Positions 1 to 5,589 of a stretch of 5,589 nt of DNA are shown piece after piece (within the stretch, counting starts at the first letter, position 1; each line of letters begins with the position of its first letter). Source of the DNA: Desulfococcus sp. (GTDB lineage: Bacteria; Desulfobacterota; Desulfobacteria; Desulfobacterales; Desulfosalsimonadaceae); NCBI GenBank assembly GCA_024641805.1, contig JAHECJ010000184.1:1-5589 (forward strand), in the 5' to 3' direction. A program made the position numbers and the translations under genes. The notes beneath the pieces were generated by a model that did no database searches, had not been told where the DNA came from, and saw nothing but the letters and a program-made list of their open reading frames with translations.

Positions 1-129
1 TTTGATTACCGTTTGATGTCATCACCGTCAGTAAGCACCTGAATGCGAATAAAGATGATCAAAAAACGACCGACACAGATAAAGATATTAGAATTAAGTT
101 TAAACAGCAACGGATTTAATTATCAGCGA

Positions 130-177
130 ATCGGGATCATCAGAATAATCAACGGGCTTTACTATGTTGATCCCGGT
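130..177. repeat. Inverted repeat upstream of the small basic-protein gene
   Basis: CGGGATCA at 132-139 is exactly reverse-complementary to TGATCCCG at 168-175. An outer T-G wobble (131/176) and A-T pair (130/177) extend the stem, and the loop is 28 bases. A second pairing, ATCAAC (148-153) with GTTGAT (166-171), uses part of the same right arm, so the two cannot form together. The element ends about 10 bases before the ribosome binding site of the gene at 201. No T-run follows, so it is not a standard intrinsic terminator. It could be an operator or a switchable RNA structure in that gene's leader. The rest of 1-200 is AT-rich with no supported gene. Confidence 0.45.
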
Positions 178-200
178 GTATCTGAAAAAGGACGGACAAA

Positions 201-386
201 ATGAATACCAGACAAAAAAACCAAAAACCCGCTCCCAAAAAGATTAAACGATCGGAAAAAGACAGAAGGCAATTGTTTACTTTTGACCATTTTTTTAATC
301 CGGAAAATGAAAAAAGGGAAAATATAAAGGATCGAAGACGCGAGATGAGCCGGCCGAGAGTCGATCTGAACAACATTTTCCTCTAA
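201..386 (+). CDS. Small basic hypothetical protein (61 aa)
   Basis: I do not recognise this family. The start is supported by AAGGA at 188-192, eight bases before the ATG. The product has 18 Lys/Arg against 9 Asp/Glu and no membrane segment or signal peptide. The first 20 residues are Lys/Pro/Gln-rich and probably disordered. A short aromatic patch (FTFDHFF, 26-32) separates two copies of KDRR (20-23 and 43-46), and the C-terminus ends in DLNNIFL. No cysteine is present. Such composition fits a nucleic-acid-binding or RNA-associated small protein, but that is only inference. A 7-bp hairpin follows 10 bases after the stop, which suggests a separate transcription unit from the genes downstream. 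An antisense frame covers the same bases, but only this strand has a ribosome binding site. Confidence 0.6.
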   Translation: MNTRQKNQKPAPKKIKRSEKDRRQLFTFDHFFNPENEKRENIKDRRREMSRPRVDLNNIFL

Positions 387-396
387 TAACGGAAAC

Positions 397-419
397 CAGA
401 CCTGAAAGCGGAAGGTCTG
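397..419 (+). terminator. Stem-loop after the small gene, possible weak terminator
   Basis: CAGACCT (397-403) pairs perfectly with AGGTCTG (413-419) across a 9-base loop. It starts 10 bases after the stop of the small gene, which is the usual place for a terminator. The bases that follow (CCGCCGG) contain no T-run, so it would be an imperfect intrinsic terminator. It may instead be a 3' stabilising hairpin or the first element of the structured leader of the AOR gene. Confidence 0.35.
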
Positions 420-452
420 CCGCCGGTTAGATTAATCATTTATCACCACCAC

Positions 453-470
453 CAGGCTGAACAAAGCCTG
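453..470 (+). promoter_or_regulatory. Hairpin 2 in the AOR leader
   Basis: CAGGCT (453-458) pairs perfectly with AGCCTG (465-470) around the 6-base loop GAACAA. It ends one base before the next hairpin begins, so the two could stack coaxially in RNA. There is no T-run after it. A regulatory role is inferred only from its position and its neighbours. Confidence 0.35.
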
Positions 471-471
471 C

Positions 472-506
472 GACGGATAAATGCATCCAGATTTATCAAG
501 CACGTC
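472..506 (+). promoter_or_regulatory. Bulged hairpin 3 or operator palindrome in the AOR leader
   Basis: GATAAAT (476-482) pairs with ATTTATC (491-497) around an 8-base loop. The stem continues with GACG (472-475) to CGTC (503-506) after a 5-base one-sided bulge (AAGCA, 498-502), giving 11 pairs in all. As RNA this is a bulged stem. As DNA the GATAAAT/ATTTATC palindrome could be a binding site for a dimeric regulator. It lies just upstream of the AT-rich stretch that holds the best -10-like sequence. Confidence 0.4.
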
Positions 507-633
507 AAAATAATCAGGATATTATATTTTACAAAAGCTTTCCCCCTTGCATGGCTGTTTAAGCAGTGATAAACGTAAAATTTCAATGATCAGCCTTTAG
601 ACTTCCACCTAAACCCATTACAGAAATATTCCC

Positions 634-2373
634 ATGTTTGGATGGCACGGTAAAATACTCCGGATTGACCTGAACCGGCAATCTTTCGAAATTGAATCAG
701 CGGATACGGCATGTTGCCGAAAATTTATCGGTGGCCGAGGACTGGCGGGGTATTTCCTAAAAGAATACATAACCCTCCCCTATGATGCCCCGGAAATGCC
801 AATCCTTTTTTTTACCGGCCCCCTGGTCGCCACCCCATCCCCGACTTCCGGCCGTATGACCATTATGTCCAAATCCCCCCTGACCGATACCATCGGAGAT
901 TCATCCGTGGGCGGATCATTCGGAACAATGCTTAAAAAAACCGGACTCGACGGGATCATTATTACCGGCCGCAGTGACCTTTTGTGCGGGATTGAGATCC
1001 ATGATGCCAGCGTACGCCTTGTTTCAGCAAAAGCATTGGCCGGCCGGAAGATTTCCGATCTCACCCGTATTCTTCAAAGTAAAGGCGCCATAGCTGCCAT
1101 CGGGCCGGCAGCTGAGAATGGCGTAAAATACGCCAACATCATTATTGACGGGCATTATGCGGCCGGCCGCATGGGACTGGGTCTTAATTTTGCTTCAAAG
1201 AACATTAAATACATCACCGTGAAAGGCACCGGAAAAACAGAAGTCGCAGACCCGGTTGCCTTAAAACAAGCCGGCGAAGACATTTTCCGCCTGGTTTCCG
1301 CATCCCCGGCACTGATGGGAGATTACGGCATATCCAGATTCGGCACCGGCGCCCTCTATGATCTCATGGATGCAAGGCATATGATGCCCACCCTTAATTT
1401 TAAAAAAAACCGGTTTGATCATGCTGCTTCTTTGAATGCCCCGGCGTATCGCAACCGTTTTATACCCAAAAGCACTGGCTGCAGGGGATGCCATATCCGC
1501 TGCAAAAAAACAGCCTCGGACGGGCGCCCTCTCCCTGAATTTGAGACCATGTCTCATTTTTCAGCCCTGATCGGCAACCAGAACATGGAAACCGTGATGG
1601 CGGCCAATCATTTCTGCAATGAACACGGCATGGACACCATCTCCGCGGCATCCACTCTGGCCTGCTATTTTGAACTCGCGGGCAAGCACCCGGCATCGGA
1701 AAATATTATTGCCCTGCTGTCCGACATTGTTTACCAAAGAGGCACCGGCAAACAACTCGGCAAAGGGTCCGCCCGATTGGCCGAGGATTTCGGGTTTCCG
1801 GAAGCTTCCATGACAGTTAAAAATTTAGAGCTCCCGGCCTATGACCCACGGGGAGCATATGGTATGGCCCTGGCATATGCCACGGCATCGCGCGGTGGAT
1901 GCCATTTGCGGGCATATCCGGTCGGCCATGAGATATTGCGAAAGCCCGTGCCCACGAACCGTTTCACGTTTGCCGGAAAGGCCCGGATCATCAAACTTCA
2001 GGAAGATGTCAATGCGGTTTCGGATTCGCTGACCGCCTGCAAATTTATATTCTTTGCCGCATCAGTTGAAGAATACGCTAAGGTGTATAGTGCGATTACC
2101 GGTCTTAGTTTCTCCGGGCACGAGCTGATGAAAGCCGGTGAGCGCATCTGTTACCAGGAGCGCATCATGAACACCCAAAATGGCTTTACCGCAAAAGATG
2201 ACGACCTGCCGGCCCGATTTTTTATACCACAAGTAAACAACAATGATGCCTATCAGCCACCTGCCATCAACCGGACAGATTTTTTAGCGGCGCGGGCGGC
2301 TTACTATGTGGTAAGAGGACTGGATGAGAATGGGATGCCGGGGAGAGAAAAGGCTCAGGAATTAGGCCTATAA
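634..2373 (+). CDS. Aldehyde:ferredoxin oxidoreductase family (tungsten/molybdenum-bis-pterin) enzyme
   Basis: Members of this family oxidise aldehydes to acids, or the reverse, in the cytoplasm with ferredoxin as partner, using a bis-pterin tungsten (sometimes molybdenum) site and one [4Fe-4S] cluster. The 579 residues match the usual ~600. The N-terminal domain opens with the family's W-x-GK-x-LRIDL (4-13), GGRGLAGYF (33-41), a GP-x8-SGR-x9-SPLTD stretch, GPAAEN (157-162) and AAGRMGLG (176-183). Cluster ligands are C283, C286 and C290 (CxxCxxxC), with the fourth, C469, in D464-SLTAC. PEFET (301-305), NEHGMD (329-334) and the ATASRGGCHLR block with H424 are the active-site signatures. The C-terminus (RGLDENGMP..., ending ELGL) is complete. 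The start fits the family alignment and an in-frame stop lies at 610-612, although no Shine-Dalgarno is visible. The substrate cannot be assigned. No ferredoxin or polyferredoxin subunit gene is in view. Confidence 0.96.
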   Translation: MFGWHGKILRIDLNRQSFEIESADTACCRKFIGGRGLAGYFLKEYITLPYDAPEMPILFFTGPLVATPSPTSGRMTIMSKSPLTDTIGDSSVGGSFGTMLKKTGLDGIIITGRSDLLCGIEIHDASVRLVSAKALAGRKISDLTRILQSKGAIAAIGPAAENGVKYANIIIDGHYAAGRMGLGLNFASKNIKYITVKGTGKTEVADPVALKQAGEDIFRLVSASPALMGDYGISRFGTGALYDLMDARHMMPTLNFKKNRFDHAASLNAPAYRNRFIPKSTGCRGCHIRCKKTASDGRPLPEFETMSHFSALIGNQNMETVMAANHFCNEHGMDTISAASTLACYFELAGKHPASENIIALLSDIVYQRGTGKQLGKGSARLAEDFGFPEASMTVKNLELPAYDPRGAYGMALAYATASRGGCHLRAYPVGHEILRKPVPTNRFTFAGKARIIKLQEDVNAVSDSLTACKFIFFAASVEEYAKVYSAITGLSFSGHELMKAGERICYQERIMNTQNGFTAKDDDLPARFFIPQVNNNDAYQPPAINRTDFLAARAAYYVVRGLDENGMPGREKAQELGL

Positions 2374-2404
2374 ATATTTGTCTTTTAGATAACTTTGGTA
2401 AGCA

Positions 2405-3577
2405 ATGGTAGATATATTTAAAACATACCTGGACACAATGGCCCGCAATGGTCTGATTGACAGCGGTAATGCACTGATGGGTCTTGCGGATGCGACCCTT
2501 GACTGGAACCGGCCGGATGATCCGGCATGTAAAAAACTTTCCCCTCTGTTTGATCATCTGAATATCAATGCCCTGATATTTGCCCGCCCGGCCGAACCCT
2601 ACTGGACCATCATCAATTATCTGGCCCAGGTATCTATCGGGCCGATTACCCCGAAAGACTGTGAAACCCGAACCTTTTTGCATGACCTTCCCATTACGGA
2701 AAACCTGTCCGCAGATACGCTGATTCCGATCCTGAGGCACCGGAAATCTTCGATTGTCAAGGATCATGGTATCGTCACTTACGGCACAGTGAGCCTGGAA
2801 CAGCCTCTTGTCACGTTTTCATCCGTCTGCTTTGCCTGCTTTGTTAAATTCTTTTCGGATATGCTTGCCGAAACCAAATCCGGAAACATGAATACGGTGA
2901 AGCAGGGTATATTGGAATCCGTGACGGCCATGCTGCCGCCTCCCTTTGAAAAAAATCCGCCGGCTCTTTCTATTGGCCCGTTTACCTTTGAGAAAGAGGT
3001 ACTGCAGGGCGTTTGTGAAGCAGGTTCGCAGGTGGTGAACCTGGGATTGGTGGATTCCAGTTTCGGCAATATTTCCTATCGCGCCAATGACATTCTTTAT
3101 ATCAGCCAGACCGGCAGTTTTTTAGACGACCTCTCAGGGTTTATTGACCCCGTTCCCCTTGACGGATCATCCTGCACCGGGATCACCGCTTCCAGTGAAT
3201 TATCCGCGCATCTGGAAATCATCAAGCAAACCGGCTGCCGTGCCGTTTTGCACGGACACCCGAAATTTTCAGTGATCCTCTCGATGTATTGTGAAGTTGA
3301 ATGCTGTGAGCATCGGGGAAATTGCCACAGAGCATGCCCCCATGCCAGAGATGCATGCTCAATTCCGATTGTTTCCGGCGAAGTGGGCACCGGTCCCTAT
3401 GGTCTCTGCCGCAGTGTGCCCAAGGCGCTGAAAAACCGGCCCGGTGTCATTGTCTATGGTCACGGCGTTTTTACCTCGGACCACACGGATTTTAACCATG
3501 CCCTGTATAACCTCATTGACATTGAGAGGCAATGCCGCATAGAATATTTCAAAAAAATTAATATGATGGCTTATTAA
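2405..3577 (+). CDS. Two-domain class II aldolase/adducin-family protein
   Basis: Class II aldolases are zinc enzymes that cleave or form sugar-phosphate aldols (for example L-fuculose-1-phosphate aldolase). The C-terminal domain (about 193-390) has the expected elements in order: GLVDSSFGNIS (214-224, phosphate-binding GN at 221-222), ISQTG, SSE with E265 as catalytic acid, HGHP (283-286) and YGHG (H353). H283, H285 and H353 would form the metal site. Six cysteines (296, 300, 301, 307, 311, 318) sit in an insertion after HGHP. The N-terminal half appears to be a shortened copy: GLIDSGN (16-22), LIFARP (57-62) where the metal motif should be, and KDHG (H121). At 390 aa it is nearly twice a single-domain aldolase. 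It begins 31 bases after the AOR stop, with only a weak GGTAAG before the ATG. The family is clear but the substrate is unknown, and a non-catalytic role is possible. Confidence 0.85.
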   Translation: MVDIFKTYLDTMARNGLIDSGNALMGLADATLDWNRPDDPACKKLSPLFDHLNINALIFARPAEPYWTIINYLAQVSIGPITPKDCETRTFLHDLPITENLSADTLIPILRHRKSSIVKDHGIVTYGTVSLEQPLVTFSSVCFACFVKFFSDMLAETKSGNMNTVKQGILESVTAMLPPPFEKNPPALSIGPFTFEKEVLQGVCEAGSQVVNLGLVDSSFGNISYRANDILYISQTGSFLDDLSGFIDPVPLDGSSCTGITASSELSAHLEIIKQTGCRAVLHGHPKFSVILSMYCEVECCEHRGNCHRACPHARDACSIPIVSGEVGTGPYGLCRSVPKALKNRPGVIVYGHGVFTSDHTDFNHALYNLIDIERQCRIEYFKKINMMAY

Positions 3578-3612
3578 TCCATAAACCGCCATCTGATTTG
3601 AAAGGATAGTCA

Positions 3613-4524
3613 ATGACAGGGTTTGAAAGTGTTGAAGATGTGGCTCAAAAACTTGAAAGCGTCGATTACATCCCCTCCCGGGAAATCGCCACGGTGGTTT
3701 ATCTTGCCGCCGCCACCCAAAAGCCGATTCTGGTGGAAGGTCCGGCCGGCGCAGGGAAGACAGAACTGGCCCGGGCCATTGCGCGCTGCCTGAACCTGAA
3801 GAAAATCCGTCTGCAATGTTATGAAGGCCTGGATGAAGCAAAAGCCCTTTATGAATGGGAATACGCCAAGCAACTGCTTTACACCCAGATGATCAAGGAA
3901 AAAATCAACGACCTGATCTCCAAATCTTCAACCATCGCCGAAGCCGTTGAAACCATCGCACAACAGGAAAATGCCTTTTTTTCAGAACGGTTTCTGCTGG
4001 CGCGCCCGCTGCTTCAGGCGATTACATCAGACGAACCCGTGGTGCTGTTAATCGATGAAATTGACAAATCCGATCCGGAATTTGAAGCATTTTTGCTGGA
4101 GCTGCTGGGTGACTTTCAGGTATCCATTCCGGAACTCGGTATCTGGAAAGCCAACCATATTCCCATTGTGCTGCTCACTTCCAACAACTATCGGGATATT
4201 AGCGATGCGCTTAAACGCCGATGCATCCACCTCTATATCGATTACCCGGATAAAGAACTCGAAAAACGGATCGTCCGGTTAAAAATTCCGGGAATTGAAG
4301 AGAGGCTGGCCGACCAGCTGGTTGAAGCGATGAATAAAATCCGGAAGCTGGATCTGAAGAAACGCCCCTGTATCTCTGAAACCATTGACTGGGCCAAGGC
4401 ACTGATGGTGCTCCAGATAAACGATCTGTCGCCGGAGGCGCTCTCCGACACCCTCAATGTCATCTGCAAATACCAGGTGGATACAAAGATGGTCAGAGGG
4501 TCCATGGACAAGGTGTTAAAATAG
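3613..4524 (+). CDS. MoxR-type AAA+ ATPase (CoxD/NorQ/CbbQ-like)
   Basis: A soluble ATPase of the MoxR branch of AAA+ proteins; members form hexameric rings and remodel or activate metalloenzymes together with a VWA partner. Of the 303 residues, the Walker A motif is GPAGAGKT (43-50), Walker B is VVLLIDE (143-149) followed by IDKSD, and sensor 1 is TSNN (189-192). Arginine-finger candidates are R202/R203 in ALKRRC, and the sensor 2 region is KRPCISETIDWAKAL (250-264 area). The QCYEGLDEAKALYEWEY block (68-84) is typical of this subgroup. All ATPase residues are present, so it should be active. AAAGGA (3601-3606), six bases before the ATG, is the best ribosome binding site in the operon. It lies 35 bases after the aldolase and just ahead of its presumed VWA partner. 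Confidence 0.95.
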   Translation: MTGFESVEDVAQKLESVDYIPSREIATVVYLAAATQKPILVEGPAGAGKTELARAIARCLNLKKIRLQCYEGLDEAKALYEWEYAKQLLYTQMIKEKINDLISKSSTIAEAVETIAQQENAFFSERFLLARPLLQAITSDEPVVLLIDEIDKSDPEFEAFLLELLGDFQVSIPELGIWKANHIPIVLLTSNNYRDISDALKRRCIHLYIDYPDKELEKRIVRLKIPGIEERLADQLVEAMNKIRKLDLKKRPCISETIDWAKALMVLQINDLSPEALSDTLNVICKYQVDTKMVRGSMDKVLK

Positions 4525-4703
4525 AAAAATTCGTTTCAAGAATGGATGACACGCGCAATACGATACTGGTTTCGGATGTCAGTGTTCAGATGTTCAAAAG
4601 ACAATCCTGACCACCGGCACCTCGCTCCTGTTGATAAGCCATTGTTTTTTGGGATTCTTTCTGGAATAACACCGTAATCCGATTAAATTGATAAAAGATA
4701 TCC
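4525..4703 (+). other. 179-base spacer between the MoxR and CoxE-like genes
   Basis: No convincing gene lies here. The longest short frame, 4542-4610, would give a 22-residue peptide (MDDTRNTILVSD then VSVQMFKRQS). It has no ribosome binding site and no match I recognise. The frame stays open upstream into the end of the MoxR gene, so it may be chance or a decayed remnant. No terminator with a T-run and no clear promoter was found. The gap is longer than the other two spacers in the operon (31 and 35 bases). Confidence 0.5.
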
Positions 4704-5589
4704 ATGCTTAATCTCGTCCTAAATTTCGTATCAGCCTGCCGGACATCCGATCTTCGAGTATCCACGGCCGAGGTGATCGACACCGCCCGCCAGTTGGAAC
4801 TGATCGACGTCCTGGATGAAGACCAGTTCCGGTCCACCTTGCGCGCCAACTTTGCCAAAAGCCTGAGAGAGCAAAGGGATTTTGACAGGCTCTACAATCT
4901 TTTCTTTCATGATATGCGGCCGGATGCGGAACTCGATCCGAAAAACACCGGTAAGGCTGAAATGCAAAAAGCGCTTGAACAAATGCGAGAGGAAGCGGGC
5001 GACGATGAGATCAGCCAGGCTATATTTGACTTTCTGGCCGGCGATCCGATCCCTTATTTAAAAGAAATCCAACGGCTGGAAACCCAGGCGGAGGAATCGT
5101 CTAAAGCATTAAAATCCAATCTCAGCCAGTTATCCAGTCGCCTGGAGATCATGCTTCGCATCAACCAGACACGGAACCGGCTCCTTCAGTTCCAGGGGGA
5201 TAATCATTCTGAAGGCATGCCCGGAAAAAATCAAGGTATGGCATCCCACATGATGCAGCGTCTGGAAGTCGCCAACCAAATGCTCACCCGGGAAACACGT
5301 CCCTACAATGACGGGCTTAAACAGGTCAAAACCTACGACAAACAGTATGCCGGACTCGGGGAGCGGCCGTTTTCGAACCTGACCGAAATCGAAATCGAAC
5401 AAATGCGGACGGTCATTGATCAACTGGTTCGTAAAATGAAGGACATCATGAGCCGCCGCTATGCCTCCCGCAACAAAGGGAAGCTGGATGTCAAAAAAAC
5501 TCTCCGTGTCGCCCAGCGCTACCAAGGAGTTCCCATTGAGATTATCTACCGTCAGAGACCCTTTCGAAAAACAAAGATCGTCACCCTGT
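4704..5589 (+). CDS. CoxE-like VWA-domain protein, partial (3' end beyond window)
   Basis: Partner-type protein for MoxR ATPases (CoxE/NorD/CbbO class), thought to link the ATPase ring to its target enzyme through a metal-binding VWA domain. The 295 codons present cover the N-terminal part: an opening helical segment of the family type (LNFVSACRTSDLRVSTAEV, then a FRSTLRANFAKS stretch and FDRLYNLFF, to about residue 68), an acidic linker, and a Lys/Glu/Leu/Ser-rich helix at about 120-165 likely to be a coiled coil. A basic region follows, with RRYASRNKGKLDVKKTLR (residues about 251-268) and IEIIYRQRPFRKTKIVTL at the window edge. In this family the next residues are normally the first VWA strand end and the DxSxS metal site, so the cut falls just before it. 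The ATG at 4704 matches where relatives begin; its ribosome binding site is weak. No frameshift is seen. Confidence 0.88.
   Translation, partial: MLNLVLNFVSACRTSDLRVSTAEVIDTARQLELIDVLDEDQFRSTLRANFAKSLREQRDFDRLYNLFFHDMRPDAELDPKNTGKAEMQKALEQMREEAGDDEISQAIFDFLAGDPIPYLKEIQRLETQAEESSKALKSNLSQLSSRLEIMLRINQTRNRLLQFQGDNHSEGMPGKNQGMASHMMQRLEVANQMLTRETRPYNDGLKQVKTYDKQYAGLGERPFSNLTEIEIEQMRTVIDQLVRKMKDIMSRRYASRNKGKLDVKKTLRVAQRYQGVPIEIIYRQRPFRKTKIVTL

Larger units (their letters stand above)
387..633 (+). other. 247-base structured intergenic leader of the AOR gene
   Basis: No open frame of note lies here. The first half carries three successive hairpins (397-419, 453-470, 472-506). The second half is AT-rich, with a TATATT (523-528) that could be a -10 element and a TTGCAT (547-552) that could be a -35 element with a poor -10 near 568-575. 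Neither has a convincing partner at normal spacing, so no promoter is called. The bases just before the ATG (CAGAAATATTCCC) lack a Shine-Dalgarno sequence. A structured region upstream of a pterin-metal enzyme invites comparison with Moco/Tuco riboswitches, but I could not match their consensus by eye. Confidence 0.4.

Noticed and set aside
1..42. Possible C-terminal tail of an upstream gene (13 codons, stop at 40-42)
   Set aside because: Thirteen codons at the window edge with no recognisable motif are not enough to support a gene.
6..119. Open frame of 37 codons ending in TAA at 117-119
   Set aside because: It has a stop just before it and no ATG, GTG or TTG start inside, and its composition looks like translated AT-rich spacer.
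149..376. Minus-strand frame of 75 codons with hydrophobic stretches opposite the small basic gene
   Set aside because: It is the antisense of an AA-rich, Lys/Arg-coding gene, which naturally yields Phe/Leu/Ser-rich frames. The + strand gene has the ribosome binding site.
531..555. Sigma-54 promoter around CCCCCTTGCATGG
   Set aside because: The TTGC half is present, but there is no GG at the required distance upstream.
387..633. Moco/Tuco riboswitch call
   Set aside because: The context is suggestive and stems are present, but I could not match the conserved core by eye, so it is left as a check rather than a feature.
2267..2767. Minus-strand frame of 166 codons spanning the AOR/aldolase junction
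   Set aside because: It overlaps two well-supported + strand genes and has no recognisable domain.
5130..5525. Minus-strand frame of 131 codons near the window end
   Set aside because: It lies wholly opposite the CoxE-like gene, whose translation matches family features along its length.

Overview
The window looks like a piece of a bacterial chromosome, most likely from an anaerobe with a strictly reductive or syntrophic metabolism. The strongest clue is a tungsten/molybdenum-pterin aldehyde:ferredoxin oxidoreductase (AOR) family gene with an intact set of cofactor and iron-sulfur ligands. Base composition is moderate in the genes and clearly more AT-rich in the first ~630 bases. Together with the style of the proteins this resembles sulfate-reducing Desulfobacterota. 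That placement is an impression, because no rRNA or marker gene is present.

Layout: everything convincing is on the + strand. Bases 1-200 hold no supported gene, but an 8-bp inverted repeat with a competing alternative pairing lies just upstream of a small gene (201-386) for a 61-residue, very basic protein of unknown function. A 247-base leader (387-633) follows, with three consecutive perfect-stem hairpins. It leads into the AOR family gene (634-2373), which has no recognisable Shine-Dalgarno sequence. Then come, closely spaced (31 and 35 bases), a two-domain class II aldolase/adducin-family protein (2405-3577) and a MoxR-type AAA+ ATPase (3613-4524). After a 179-base spacer, a CoxE-like von Willebrand factor A (VWA) protein starts at 4704 and runs off the window end, just before its expected metal-binding motif.

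How the genes may work together: MoxR ATPase plus CoxE/NorD/CbbO-type VWA protein is a known pairing that remodels or activates metalloenzymes (CoxD/CoxE for CO dehydrogenase, NorQ/NorD, CbbQ/CbbO). Next to an AOR, the simplest inference is a dedicated maturation or activation pair for this tungsten/molybdenum enzyme. The class II aldolase between them could make or consume the aldehyde handled by the AOR. It is unusual in two ways. Its N-terminal half looks like a second, shortened aldolase domain that has lost the His-x-His metal site, and its C-terminal catalytic-type domain carries six cysteines within 23 residues. The substrate cannot be read from the sequence.
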